Part shown: positions 1-11,349 of the stretch, one piece after another
How the letters are laid out: each line of letters starts with the position of its first letter
Numbering within the stretch: the first letter of the stretch is position 1
DNA from: Methyloceanibacter superfactus
Lineage (GTDB): Bacteria > Pseudomonadota > Alphaproteobacteria > Rhizobiales > Methyloligellaceae
Reading direction: 5' to 3'
Assembly (NCBI RefSeq): GCF_001723305.1
Contig: NZ_LPWF01000027.1
Span: 1 to 64,000 of the forward strand
Length of the DNA stretch: 64,000 bases
Made by a program: the position numbers and the translations under genes
Notes under the pieces: model-generated
The model's input: the letters and a program-made list of their open reading frames with translations, nothing else
The model's database searches: none
Told to the model about the DNA's origin: nothing

Positions 1-250
1 GCCTCGGGGGTCCCCGCTCCGCCCACCTGCGCTGGACGCGTGGGTCGTCGGGTGAGGCGCGCGAACGATCTGCGCGCCTGTGCCACTGGTGAGAAGCCGT
101 GCGGAAGGGGGCCTGATATCGCCGGATGTGGCGCGCCGTTAGCGCCCGCCGCGGGTCTCGCAGAGCCCCGCGGAACCTATTAGGACTCTGCGCCAAGCGG
201 CGCGCCACCCCCTTCTCGGGGCCCATTTCGTGGGAAATGGGAGACATGGG
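1..250 (+). repeat. Dispersed ~250-bp repeat, copy A (truncated by window start)
   Basis: Nearly the same sequence occurs inverted at 37133-37386. The first ~135 bases match almost base for base, including an uninterrupted 51-base identical block at about 63-113 and a 24-base block at about 118-141. The second half is more diverged, with small indels. A hairpin at 149-173 (outer arm CCGCGGG, then TCT/AGA) has a counterpart in the other copy. An open frame starts at 126, but indels put the two copies in different frames, so protein coding is unlikely. Because the similarity begins at base 1, the element may extend further left. I see no transposase or flanking duplication. Confidence 0.75.
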
Positions 251-356
251 AGGACGGATCAGCACTCGCGGGGCAGGCCCCGGCGAGACGCTGACGGCTG
301 CGCCGGAGCGGCGAAAAAATGGCGGCTTTGCCAAGCCTTTTAACGCCTGCTAGCAA

Positions 357-384
357 TTGACTTATCGGCTTTGGCCTCTATATT
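357..384 (+). promoter_or_regulatory. Sigma-70-type promoter for rplU-rpmA
   Basis: A -35 hexamer TTGACT (357-362) and a -10 hexamer TATATT (379-384) are separated by 16 bp. Transcription would start near 391 and leave a leader of about 75 nt before rplU. This is the best match to a housekeeping promoter that I noticed in the window, as expected for a ribosomal protein operon. Confidence 0.6.
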
Positions 385-466
385 GCGCCGCTTATCGCTC
401 CTTTAGAGGCTCTGCCCGCGCGCCTAGTCGCTGGCAAATCAAGCCCCAAGAGACGGAATTTGAGAC

Positions 467-1035
467 ATGTTCGCGGTCATTCGCACGGGCGGCAAGCAAT
501 ATCGCGTGGCGCCAAACGACATTATCGAGATTGAGAAGATCGCGGGTGAGCCCGGCGATATCGTCGAGCTTGGCGAGGTTCTGCTGCTCGGCGGCGATTC
601 CCCCAAGACCGGCAGCCCGACCATTTCCGGCGCACTCGTGGCGGCCGAGGTGATCGAGCAGAAGCGCGACGACAAGGTCATCGTCTTCAAGAAGAAGCGC
701 CGCCAGGCTATCGCCGGACCAAAGGCCATCGCCAGATGCTGACCGCGCTTCGCATCACCGAGATCCTGACCGACGGCAAGAAGCCCTCCAAGGCCGCTGC
801 CAAACCGGCGCCTAAGAAGGTCGAGGCGAAGGCAGAGACCAAGGCTGCCGAGACCAAGCCTGCTGAAGCCAAGGCTGCGGAGAAGCCGGCAGCGAAGAAG
901 GCTGAGGCCAAGCCCGCCGCCAAGAAGGCAGCGCCGAAGACCGCGGCCAAGAAGGCTCCCGCCAAGGCGGCGGCCAAGAAATCAGCCGCGAAGGCCCCGG
1001 CCAAGAAGGCCGCAGCCAAGCCGAAGAAGAGCTAA
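467..1035 (+). CDS. rplU: 50S ribosomal protein L21 with Lys/Ala-rich C-terminal tail (frameshifted in this sequence)
   Basis: L21 binds 23S rRNA in the large ribosomal subunit. The N-terminus [18 protein letters not shown] is typical of the family. The frame breaks near 704-708 (after KKKRRQ). Restoring one base gives the usual YRRTKGHRQ stretch and continues into the frame that begins ...[14 protein letters not shown] and stops at 1035. A 91-aa product ending at 742 would lack this conserved end, so I read one gene of about 189 aa. The last ~80 residues are almost only Lys, Ala, Pro and Glu, resembling a histone H1 tail; shorter charged L21 extensions are common in this order. It is followed 12 bp later by rpmA. 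The break is probably a sequencing deletion, since the gene is essential. Confidence 0.9.
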
Positions 1036-1047
1036 AGGAAGACCACC

Positions 1048-1311
1048 ATGGCACATAAGAAAGCAGGCGGCTCATCGCGTAACGGCCGGGACTCGGCCGG
1101 GCGGCGGCTTGGTGTCAAGAAGTCCGGCGGTCAGAGCGTCATCCCGGGCAACATCATCATTCGCCAGCGCGGTACCAAATGGCACCCGGGCGAGGGCGTC
1201 GGCATCGGCAAGGACCATACGATCTTCGCCGTGCGCGACGGTCAGGTCGAGTTCGTGACCAAGCAGAAGGGCCGGGTCTACGTATCGGTGAAGCCGAACG
1301 AGGCCCATTAG
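1048..1311 (+). CDS. rpmA: 50S ribosomal protein L27
   Basis: This 87-residue protein has the family N-terminus [16 protein letters not shown], which reaches toward the peptidyl-transferase centre, and the conserved GVKKSGGQ and [10 protein letters not shown] segments. An AGGAAG ribosome-binding site lies just upstream. L21-L27 is the universal gene pair, cotranscribed here from the promoter at 357-384. The frame is complete and of normal length. Confidence 0.98.
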   Translation: MAHKKAGGSSRNGRDSAGRRLGVKKSGGQSVIPGNIIIRQRGTKWHPGEGVGIGKDHTIFAVRDGQVEFVTKQKGRVYVSVKPNEAH

Positions 1312-1379
1312 CCTCACCCCACCGTTCTCCGCCCAACACCCTCCCGCGCGCGCCGAAGCGCGTGTAGCCTCATTGTCCC

Positions 1380-1910
1380 GTGAAGATCAAAACGCAAAGG
1401 TTGACCTTGCGGCCGGCGGCGCTTGCCGACGCGGCGCGCGTCTCCATGCTCGCCGGCGATTTCGACGTCGCGTGCATGACCGGCACGATTCCGCACCCAT
1501 ATAGCGAGCAGATGGCGGCCGAGTGGATCGCCGGCGCGCTTGAAGGCGAGGAGGGCGTCGTGTTCATGATCGAGCGGCAGGAGGGGCTCATCGGCTGCAC
1601 CGGCTATCGGGCCATGGCGGCCGACTATGCCGAGCTCGGCTATTGGATAGGCAAGCCCTATTGGGGCCGGGGCTACGCCACCGAGGCGGTGCTGGCGCTG
1701 ATCGCTCACGCTTTCGACGCGGACGGATTCGACTTTCTGATGGCCGGTCATTTCGCCGATAACCCGGCATCGGCGGCGGTTCTGCGCAAGCTCGGCTTTG
1801 TCGCCCAAGGGGGTGAGCTGCGCGACTGTGCAGCGCGGAGCGCGCAGATGGAGTGCGTCACCTACCGTCTCGGCCGTGCCCAGGCCCTGGCCAATGTCCG
1901 TTGGCCTTGA
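1380..1910 (+). CDS. GNAT-family N-acetyltransferase (RimJ/RimL-like)
   Basis: The protein has about 176 residues and starts at GTG, giving MKIKTQRLTLRP, the usual opening of RimJ/RimL-type acetyltransferases. The acetyl-CoA motif region is GYWIGKPYWGRGYATEAV (about residues 80-97), followed by the NPASAAVLRKLGF signature of the C-terminal half. Members acetylate protein N-termini or small molecules; the substrate cannot be read from sequence. It lies between rpmA and obgE, a position commonly occupied by a GNAT gene in this order. No clear Shine-Dalgarno precedes the GTG, so the start is less certain than the family. Confidence 0.85.
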   Translation: MKIKTQRLTLRPAALADAARVSMLAGDFDVACMTGTIPHPYSEQMAAEWIAGALEGEEGVVFMIERQEGLIGCTGYRAMAADYAELGYWIGKPYWGRGYATEAVLALIAHAFDADGFDFLMAGHFADNPASAAVLRKLGFVAQGGELRDCAARSAQMECVTYRLGRAQALANVRWP

Positions 1911-1971
1911 ACCGTTTCCAATCAGGCCGGTCCTACCGTGACTAGTGCAACGGTAAGACCTCTAGTGCTAA

Positions 1972-4139
<2,168 letters not shown>

Positions 4140-4149
4140 AGTTTTCGCG

Positions 4150-5436
4150 ATGTCCATTACCGCCCAAAACCCCGAAGCGAGCATAGAGCCGATGATGCTC
4201 TATATGGGCCGGCTCGCGCGCGAGGCGGCGGGCGAGCTGGCGCTGGCCGCCACGGACGTGAAGAACGCGGCGCTCGGCCGCATGGCGGCGCGGCTCGAAA
4301 CGGGCAGCGAGAAGATCATCGCGGCGAACCGTCAGGATCTCGAGGCGGCCGAGAAGAAGGGGCGCGACGCGGCCTTTCTCGACCGGCTGCGGCTCGACGG
4401 CTTACGCATCGCCGCCATGGCCAAAGGCCTGCACGAGATCGCAGCTCTTCCCGATCCAGTCGGCACCACCATTGCCGCGTGGACGCGTCCCAACGGACTC
4501 GAGATCGCGCGCGTGCGCGTTCCGCTCGGGGTCATCGGCATGATCTATGAGAGTCGCCCCAATGTGACGGCGGACGCTCGGGGCCTCTGCCTCAAGGCTG
4601 GCAACGCCGTGATGTTGCGCAGCGGTTCGGACAGTTTTCTGACCTCGCTGGTCATTGCCAATCTGCTGACCGAGGCGGTCACCGCGTCGGGGCTACCGGA
4701 AGCGGCGATCCAACTGGTGCCGACAATTGACCGCCAGGCGGTTGGCTTCATGCTCGGCGGGCTCGACGGAGCCATCGACGTGATCGTGCCGCGCGGCGGA
4801 CGGAGCCTGGTTGAGCGCGTTCAGCAAGAGGCGCGCGTGCCGGTGTTCGCCCATCTCGAAGGCGTGTGCCACGTCTATGTGGACAAGAGCGCCGATCTCG
4901 ACATGGCCAAGAACATCGTCGTTAACGCCAAGATGCGGCGCCCGGGAATTTGCGGCGCGGCGGAGACGCTGCTGGTGGATCGTGGCGCGGCGTCGAGCCA
5001 TCTCGCGCCGCTGGTCGATGCGCTGCTCCACGCCGGATGCGAGGTGCGCGGCGACGAGGAGACGCAACGCGCCGACACGCGTGTCAAGCCTGCTGCCGAC
5101 GACGATTGGGGAGCGGAGTATCTCGCACCAATCATCGCGGTAAAGGTGGTCGATGGGCTCGACGAGGCGGTGGCGCATATCGCGCACTACGGTTCGCAGC
5201 ATACCGATGCCATCGTCACCGACGACCAGAACACGGCGAACGCCTTCCTCGCTCGCGTCGACAGCGCCATCGTCTTGCACAACGCCTCCACGCAATTCGC
5301 CGACGGCGGCGAGTTCGGCATGGGCGCGGAGATCGGTATCGCCACCGGGCGCTTTCATGCGCGCGGACCGGTCGGCCTGGAGCAACTCACCACGTTTAAG
5401 TATGTGGTGCGCGGACAGGGCCAGACGCGGCCTTGA
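4150..5436 (+). CDS. proA: Glutamate-5-semialdehyde dehydrogenase (gamma-glutamyl phosphate reductase)
   Basis: Second proline-synthesis step, the NADPH-dependent reduction of glutamyl-5-phosphate. The protein has 428 residues, normal for ProA. Family hallmarks are [19 protein letters not shown], the catalytic cysteine in [13 protein letters not shown], and the C-terminal [19 protein letters not shown]. It follows proB closely, and its stop overlaps the TTG that may start nadD. Confidence 0.97.
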   Translation: MSITAQNPEASIEPMMLYMGRLAREAAGELALAATDVKNAALGRMAARLETGSEKIIAANRQDLEAAEKKGRDAAFLDRLRLDGLRIAAMAKGLHEIAALPDPVGTTIAAWTRPNGLEIARVRVPLGVIGMIYESRPNVTADARGLCLKAGNAVMLRSGSDSFLTSLVIANLLTEAVTASGLPEAAIQLVPTIDRQAVGFMLGGLDGAIDVIVPRGGRSLVERVQQEARVPVFAHLEGVCHVYVDKSADLDMAKNIVVNAKMRRPGICGAAETLLVDRGAASSHLAPLVDALLHAGCEVRGDEETQRADTRVKPAADDDWGAEYLAPIIAVKVVDGLDEAVAHIAHYGSQHTDAIVTDDQNTANAFLARVDSAIVLHNASTQFADGGEFGMGAEIGIATGRFHARGPVGLEQLTTFKYVVRGQGQTRP

Positions 5437-6050
5437 GCGCGGAGCGATGCGCCAAGCTTCCCATTGCGGCGGCCGGTATGCGGATCGGGCTGCTCGGCGG
5501 CTCGTTCAATCCGGCCCATGACGCCCATCGCGAGATCAGCCTCACTGCCCTGAAGCGTCTCGGGCTCGACCAAGTGTGGTGGCTGGTCACGCCCGGCAAT
5601 CCATTGAAGGACGTCTCGAGGTTACCGGGCTTGGCCGAGCGGGTGAGGGCGGCCGAGACGCTCGCCCGCCATCCGCGGATCAAGGTCACTGGCTTCGATG
5701 GCGGGCGCGGGTCCGGCTACACCGTCGACCTGCTCAAGGCCCTCAAGCAGCGGTTTCCCAGCGTTCACTTCGTCTGGCTCATGGGCGCGGACAACCTGGC
5801 CCAGTTCCACCGCTGGAAGGCGTGGCCGGAGATCTTCGCCATAGTGCCGATCGCGGTGCTGGACCGGCCCGGTTACCGGCTCAAGGCCCGTGCCGCCCCT
5901 GCGGCCCAGCGATTCGCCCCCTATTACGTGGACGAGAGCGACGCGGCGGGCCTTGCGGACCTCGAGCCCCCGGCTTGGACGGTCCTCAGCCACAGGCTGT
6001 CCGGCCTGTCGTCGACCGCCCTTCGCGAAACTGTCTTGAAATCAGTCTAG
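5433..6050 (+). CDS. nadD: Nicotinate-nucleotide adenylyltransferase
   Basis: Converts nicotinate mononucleotide and ATP to deamido-NAD in NAD synthesis. The nucleotidyltransferase motif is [15 protein letters not shown] and the C-terminal ATP-binding motif is [23 protein letters not shown] is also typical. The start is ambiguous: a TTG at 5433 overlaps the proA stop, while an in-frame ATG at 5478 begins [10 protein letters not shown] directly at the first beta strand. Short N-terminal extensions occur in alphaproteobacterial NadD, so I kept the longer form. The proBA-nadD-rsfS-rlmH order is conserved in Hyphomicrobiales. Confidence 0.93.
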   Translation: MSAERCAKLPIAAAGMRIGLLGGSFNPAHDAHREISLTALKRLGLDQVWWLVTPGNPLKDVSRLPGLAERVRAAETLARHPRIKVTGFDGGRGSGYTVDLLKALKQRFPSVHFVWLMGADNLAQFHRWKAWPEIFAIVPIAVLDRPGYRLKARAAPAAQRFAPYYVDESDAAGLADLEPPAWTVLSHRLSGLSSTALRETVLKSV

Positions 6051-6223
6051 AGAGCCAAATAAGAGCAAGAAAAGGCGCGGCCAATACTAGCTATTGAAAC
6101 CTGGCGACGGCGCATACTATCTTTAGGGTGTGAAGCGGCGATTGAGAGGCTCCTCCAGCATCATGCGCGAGACACGGCCAAGGCCGCTTCCGGGAGCAAT
6201 GGCGAAAGGACACTCACCAAAAC

Positions 6224-6634
6224 ATGCGCTCACTTAGAGAGGGTGCCGAACACGGCACGCCTCCTACCGGATTTGCGTCATTCCGCGCCGATCCGAAAAG
6301 ACTGCTCAAGATCGTGCTCGACACGCTCGATGGCTCCAAGGCCGAGGATGTTGTCGTTATCGACTTGAAGGGTAAGACCTCAATCGGCGACCACATGGTG
6401 CTCGCCTCGGGTCGCTCGCAGCGGCATGTCGGCGCTGTCGCCGACCACCTCATCAAGAAGTTGAAGGATGAAGGCTATGGCCGCGCTCGCATCGAAGGCC
6501 TGCCCCAGTGCGACTGGGTGCTGATCGATGCCGGCGATGTCATCGTCCACGTCTTTCGCCCCGAGGTTCGTGACTTCTACAACCTCGAAAAGATGTGGTC
6601 CGCCGACCGGCCCGTGGAGCGGATGGTGGTTTGA
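6224..6634 (+). CDS. rsfS: Ribosome silencing factor RsfS
   Basis: RsfS (YbeB/DUF143) binds L14 and blocks subunit joining when nutrients are short. The 136-residue frame carries the family core KAEDVVVIDLKGKTSIGDHM, GRSQRHVGAVADHL, and WVLIDAGDVIVHVF followed by FYNLEKMW. The first ~20 residues are poorly conserved. The 173-bp gap before it holds a possible weak promoter (TTGAAA at 6094-6099 with an AT-rich CTATC about 17 bp on), so rsfS may start its own transcript. Confidence 0.95.
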   Translation: MRSLREGAEHGTPPTGFASFRADPKRLLKIVLDTLDGSKAEDVVVIDLKGKTSIGDHMVLASGRSQRHVGAVADHLIKKLKDEGYGRARIEGLPQCDWVLIDAGDVIVHVFRPEVRDFYNLEKMWSADRPVERMVV

Positions 6635-6679
6635 CCGGTTGCTAACCGCGACCGGCGGCGCTCGCGCGACAGGTGAGCC

Positions 6680-7161
6680 ATGCGGCTCCTGATCGCCGCC
6701 GTCGGGAAGTTGAAGCAGGGCCGGAGCGGGAGCTCTACACCCATTATCTCGGCCGCGCCGAGGCGCTCGGGCGGACCTTGAGCCTGACGCCGCTGACGAG
6801 CGTCGAGCTACCGGAATCCAGGTCCGCAAGCGCCCCCGGCCGCCAAGCGGCGGAAGCCGAGGCCCTGCTCGGCAAAGTGCCGCCTTCCCATACCCTCATC
6901 TGTCTCGATCCGGCCGGGAAGACCCAGTCGAGCGAGGCCTTCGCCGGCACCCTGGCCAAGGTCAGGGACGGCGGGGCGGCGGGGCTCGCATTCCTGGTGG
7001 GCGGAGCTGATGGGCTCGGCCAGGCCGTCCATAACAGGGCCGATCTGAGCCTCTCATTCGGGCCCATGACCCTGCCGCACGGGCTCGCCCGGATCGTCCT
7101 GGCGGAGCAAATCTACCGGGCGATGACCATCCTCGCCGGCCATCCCTATCACCGGGCCTGA
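6680..7161 (+). CDS. rlmH: 23S rRNA (pseudouridine1915-N3)-methyltransferase RlmH (frameshifted near 6719)
   Basis: SPOUT methyltransferase that modifies pseudouridine 1915 on 70S ribosomes. The ATG at 6680 reads MRLLIAAVGKLKQG, the correct family N-terminus. The frame then breaks in a G run near 6719, and inserting one G gives PERELYTHYLGRAEALGR and the rest to 7161. C-terminal hallmarks are FLVGGADGLG (SAM site), LSFGPMTLPHGLARI and a terminal GHPYHR. A product starting at 6673 in the downstream frame would have a wrong N-terminus. About 160 residues once repaired. Confidence 0.9.
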
Positions 7162-7248
7162 CGAACGGCCTAAGGTTAAGGATTCGTAAGCGTTTTGCCT
7201 TGATTCTGCCGCTTCCTTCCGGTGCCATCGACTGAACGGCCAGGACGT

Positions 7249-8613
7249 ATGGCGCAATCCGATCGATTGGCTTTTTCAAGACGAAGACTTCGGTCCGCTC
7301 TGCTCCTCGCCGGGCTGCTCTGCGCGTCGCCGTGGGCGGCTGTTGCCGAGGACGATCTCTCCCGTGACGAGGCCAAGCAGCGTCTCGATGCGACCGAACA
7401 GGAACTGCAGTCGAGCCGGGTCAAAGCGGAGGGCCTCACCAAGGACCTCGCTGCCCTGGCAGAAGAACGAGCGCGGCTCAACAGCGAGCTGATCGAGGCC
7501 GGTCAGAGGGTGCAGGAGAGCGAAGCGAAATTGTCGGAGACGGAAGGCAAGCTCGCCGAGCTTACCGAACAAGTGACGGTCATTCAGAGCTCGATCACCG
7601 AGCGGAAAGTCGCCATCGTCAAGATGCTGAGTGCCATGCAGAGAATCGGCCGGACGCCGCCGCCGGCGATCGTGACCCGGCGCGACGATGCGCTGGCCGT
7701 GGTGCGGGGCGCCATGCTGCTGGCCGACGTCTTTCCGGAGCTGAAGTACCAGGCCGACAATCTGTCCCATGAGCTTGAAGGGTTGGTGACTCTCGAGACC
7801 AGCATCCGCGAGCGGAGGGATGAGCAGAAGCAGGAAACCGACCGCCTTGCCGCCGGTCAGGCGCGCCTGGACCGTCTGCTCAAGGAGAAGAAATCGAAGC
7901 TGGCCCAAGGCGAGGCGGAACTGGTCCAAGTCAGACAATCGACCGAGCAGTTGTCGCGCGAAGCTACCAATCTCAATGAATTGATCGAGCGCCTGGATGT
8001 CCAGATCGCCCGGGCGGAGGTCGCGCAATACGATGCCGAGATCGCCGCCGAGAAGGCTCTCCGGGCACGGTTGCAGCAGGAGGTGATGGCAACCCCCGCG
8101 AACGAGAACGTGGTGGAGATCAAGCCGGAATCGACGAAAGTGGCTTTCGCCAGCCCCGATCGGCTCAAGCCCGCCCTGCCGTTCGAGCAGGCCAAGGGCA
8201 CATTAAGGTTGCCGGCCCAGGGACGTCAGTTGAAGCGCTTCGGCGATCTCGATACGGCCGGCGCGCCCCTCAAGGGAATTTCCCTGCAAACCCGCGACGA
8301 AGCCCGGATTACCGCCCCCGCCGACGGCTGGGTGGTCTATGCCGGGCCGTTCCGGTCCTACGGGCAACTCTTGATCATAAACGCGGGCGGGGGCTATCAT
8401 CTTTTGCTTGCGGGGATGAGCCGTATTGACGTGAGCCTCGGCCAATTCGTGTTAGCTGGCGAGCCCATCGCCGTGATGGGAAACCCAAAAGAGTCGAGCA
8501 TCAGCAGCGACGACATTTCACGCCCCGTCCTCTATGTCGAGTTTAGGAAGGACGGCAGGCCAGTAGACCCCGGTCCATGGTGGGCCGAGGCATCCGGGAA
8601 GGTACAAGGATGA
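7249..8613 (+). CDS. envC: EnvC-like murein hydrolase activator (coiled coil plus M23/LytM domain)
   Basis: The ATG at 7249 opens a signal peptide (MAQSDRLAFSRRRLRSALLL, cleavage likely after AVA). A GTG at 7222 is possible, but would only lengthen the cytoplasmic side. Residues about 35-270 are long Glu/Arg/Gln-rich coiled coil. The C-terminal ~120 residues are a LytM/M23 fold (RITAPADGWVVYAGPFRSYG, GGGYHLLLAGMSRIDV, PVLYVEFRKDGRPVDP). The zinc HxH of active M23 peptidases is not evident, as in EnvC activators that stimulate amidases during division. The stop overlaps ctpA (ATGA), a conserved pair. Confidence 0.9.
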   Translation: MAQSDRLAFSRRRLRSALLLAGLLCASPWAAVAEDDLSRDEAKQRLDATEQELQSSRVKAEGLTKDLAALAEERARLNSELIEAGQRVQESEAKLSETEGKLAELTEQVTVIQSSITERKVAIVKMLSAMQRIGRTPPPAIVTRRDDALAVVRGAMLLADVFPELKYQADNLSHELEGLVTLETSIRERRDEQKQETDRLAAGQARLDRLLKEKKSKLAQGEAELVQVRQSTEQLSREATNLNELIERLDVQIARAEVAQYDAEIAAEKALRARLQQEVMATPANENVVEIKPESTKVAFASPDRLKPALPFEQAKGTLRLPAQGRQLKRFGDLDTAGAPLKGISLQTRDEARITAPADGWVVYAGPFRSYGQLLIINAGGGYHLLLAGMSRIDVSLGQFVLAGEPIAVMGNPKESSISSDDISRPVLYVEFRKDGRPVDPGPWWAEASGKVQG

Positions 8614-9962
8614 TGCGGAAATCCGAATACGCGCTTTGGGCGCTCTTGGTCTTGGCCGTGCTCGCTGCCGGGACGACAATGGTGAGCCTGGCCCGAAGCC
8701 AGTCGGCCTCCGCCGCCAACTCGGAGATTTATAAGCAGCTCGACCTGTTCGGCGAGGTGCTCGAGCGTGTGCGCGCCGACTATGTGGAGCAGCCCGAAGA
8801 CTCCGAGCTCATCGAGTCGGCGATCAACGGCATGCTGACGGCTCTCGACCCGCATTCCGCTTATCTCACCCCGAAACACTTCCGCGACATGCAGGTGCAG
8901 ACCCGCGGCGAGTTCGGTGGTCTCGGGATCGAGGTCACCATGGAGAACGGCGTGGTCAAGGTCGTGTCCCCGATCGAGGATACGCCGGCTTCGCGCGCCG
9001 GGCTGATGAGCGGTGACCTGATCACCCATCTGGACAAGGAGCAGATCCTCGGCCTTACCCTGCAAGAGGCGGTCGAGAAGATGCGCGGTCCGATCAACTC
9101 GCCGATCTCTCTGACCGTCGTTCGCAAGGGCGTCGAGGACCCCTTCGAGGTGAAGGTCGTCCGCGACATGATTCACATCAACCCGGTCAAGTACAACGCC
9201 GAGGGCGATGACGTCGGCTATGTCCGGCTCACGACCTTCAACGAGCAGACCACGGAGAATATGCAAAAGGCGATCGAGGACCTGAAGAAGCAACTCGGAC
9301 CGAATCTGAAGGGCTACATCATCGATCTCCGCAACAATCCAGGCGGTCTGCTCGACCAGGCGATCTCGGTGTCCGACGCCTTCCTCGACCAGGGCGCCAT
9401 CGTCCTGACCCGCGGCCGCAATCTGGAAGAGACGCAGCGGTCGAATGCGCGAACCGGCGACATCACCGACGGCAAGAAGATTGTGGTGCTGATCAATGGC
9501 GGCTCGGCCTCGGCGTCGGAAATCGTCGCCGGCGCTCTGCAAGACCATCACCGCGCGACCATCATCGGCACCCGCTCCTTCGGCAAGGGATCGGTGCAGA
9601 CGATCATCCCGCTTGGCTCCAACGGCGCGCTGAGGCTTACGACCGCGCGCTACTACACGCCGTCGGGCCGCTCGATCCAGGCCAAGGGCATTGCACCTGA
9701 GGTCGTGGTCGAGGAGGAGTTGCCGGAAGAGCTGAAGAAGAAGGTCGAGATCCAAGGCACGCGAGGCGAGGCCAATCTCCGCGGTCACCTCAAGGGCGAA
9801 TATGAGGCCCAGGAGGGCGAGGAAGTCGAGGAAGAGTCCGGAAGCTCCTCCTACGTGCCGCAGGACAAGGAAAAGGACACGCAGCTCAACTACGCGCTCG
9901 ACCTCCTGCGAGGCATCAAGTCGGTCGATACCGAAACCAAGAAGAAGGCTGAGGCCAATTAA
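8610..9962 (+). CDS. ctpA: Carboxy-terminal processing protease CtpA (S41 family)
   Basis: Periplasmic serine protease. The ATG at 8610 overlaps the envC stop and gives an N-terminal membrane/signal segment (YALWALLVLAVLAAGT). A PDZ domain lies around residues 90-170 (RGEFGGLGIEVTMENG, GLMSGDLITHLD). The S41 catalytic part contains YIIDLRNNPGGLLDQAI, the nucleophile region NGGSASASEIVAGALQDH, and the lysine in SFGKGSVQ. The C-terminal ~60 residues are acidic and low-complexity. Transcribed with envC; likely trims envelope proteins or cell-wall hydrolases. Confidence 0.95.
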   Translation: MMRKSEYALWALLVLAVLAAGTTMVSLARSQSASAANSEIYKQLDLFGEVLERVRADYVEQPEDSELIESAINGMLTALDPHSAYLTPKHFRDMQVQTRGEFGGLGIEVTMENGVVKVVSPIEDTPASRAGLMSGDLITHLDKEQILGLTLQEAVEKMRGPINSPISLTVVRKGVEDPFEVKVVRDMIHINPVKYNAEGDDVGYVRLTTFNEQTTENMQKAIEDLKKQLGPNLKGYIIDLRNNPGGLLDQAISVSDAFLDQGAIVLTRGRNLEETQRSNARTGDITDGKKIVVLINGGSASASEIVAGALQDHHRATIIGTRSFGKGSVQTIIPLGSNGALRLTTARYYTPSGRSIQAKGIAPEVVVEEELPEELKKKVEIQGTRGEANLRGHLKGEYEAQEGEEVEEESGSSSYVPQDKEKDTQLNYALDLLRGIKSVDTETKKKAEAN

Positions 9963-10049
9963 GCCTGTCGGGTCTGATCGCGGCGATGGGTGCCCCGGAG
10001 AAGAGGCGCTAGCCCCAGAATACGGCCGGGAAGCGGGGAGAACGAAACG

Positions 10050-11339
10050 ATGAAAGCCCTGGCCGTCGCAGCGGGGATTGTGTTCTGGACGTTGGTGCTG
10101 GGTGTTGCCGTGCTCGTGTTTTTTCCGGGCGGCAATGAAGGCCAGCCAGTCGCCGTCCTCCAGGTCGATCCGGCCCCCGCGCCGCCACCCGCGGCGTCTG
10201 CGCCGCAAGCGGGTGCCGGCAATTTCGACCTGCCGCCGGGCTTCGCCGTTACGGGGCCCGCCTCGGTCCCATCGGCGCCGCGGCAGCCCGCCGCGCCGCA
10301 GCTCGCCCCGCCGGGGCAAGGCACCACCATGGTGCCGGTCGGGCCGCCGGCCATGGGAGTGCCAGGGCCTGGAGGCTCGCTGCCGCAGCCGACCGATCGC
10401 TTTGGCGAGGCCTCGTCACCGGACGCGCCCAAAACGGCTGAGGCGGATGCGGCTGGGACCAAGTCCGATCTTCCCCAAGTCGCCGCCGCGGATCTGACCG
10501 CCGGTATCGACAACACGGGCTCGATCCCATTGCCGACAGTGCGCGCCGGCGACTGGTGGAGGAGTCCAAATACGGACCGTTGCCCAAGATCGCCGCCGAC
10601 GGTCGCCGCCCCGCCGAAGTCTACGCGCGCCCGTCGCGCTATGCGCAAACGGCAGGCGGTCCGCCGCGTGTGGCTGTGCTGGTGAATGGGCTCGGCGTTC
10701 CGGGCGCACCGGACGGCGACGTGATCAAGGGCCTGCCGCCCCCCGTCAGCATCGCCTACGGCGCTACGGGCGCAGCCTCCAGGAGTGGGTGACACGAGCC
10801 CGCGCCGAGGGCCACGAGGTTCTCCTCGCGATCCCCCTGGAGCCGAACGACTACCCGACCGAAGATCCCGGTCCCCACACTCTCCTCACGACCCTCCCCA
10901 CAGAAGAAAACATCAAGCGGCTTCACTGGCTGATGTCGCGCTATGCCGGCTATGTAGGTGTCACCAACCACATGGGTGCGAAGTTCGAGACCACTCAAGC
11001 CTCGTTCCAGCCGGTGCTCGAAGACTCAAGCGCCGCGGTCTGATTTATCTCGATGACGGCAGTGTCCAGGGCTCGGCAGCCGGGCAAATCGCCGCCGGGC
11101 TCGGCCTCACCTATTCGATCGCCCAGGTTCGGCTGGACAGCGGCACGTCCACTGCCGAGCTGGCCAAGGCGCTGGCCGAGCTCGAGGCCGCCGCCAAGGC
11201 CAGCGGCACGGCAATCGGCGTCGCCAAGGCATCGCCCGGTACCGTCAAGCAGATCGCCGACTGGGCCGGATCGCTCGAGGCCAAGGGCCTGGTTCTCGTG
11301 CCCGTCAGCACCGCGATGCGGTCGCAGCGGCAGAGCTGA
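10050..11339 (+). CDS. Divergent polysaccharide deacetylase family protein (three frameshifts)
   Basis: The ATG at 10050 begins MKALAVAAGIVFWTLVLGVA, a membrane anchor, followed by a Pro/Ala-rich linker to about 10500. The conserved domain is recovered only by changing frame near 10550, 10775 and 11030: VAVLVNGLGVPG; QEWVTRARAEGHEVLLAIPLEP then YVGVTNHMGAKF; and RGLIYLDDGS to the stop at 11339. These segments match the DUF610-type deacetylase fold that commonly follows ctpA in this order. Each step is repaired by restoring one base. Three breaks in a non-essential gene could mean decay, but essential genes here show the same defect. The substrate is unknown. Confidence 0.75.
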
Positions 11340-11349
11340 CCTCATCTCC

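Noticed and set aside
7176-7190. Possible CtrA box TTAA-N7-TAAG before envC
   Set aside because: The second half-site does not match TTAA, so it is only a half-site match, unlike the two exact boxes reported.
8532-10319. 595-codon minus-strand frame opposite ctpA
   Set aside because: Antisense shadow of ctpA with low-complexity Arg/His/Gly composition; no domain recognised.
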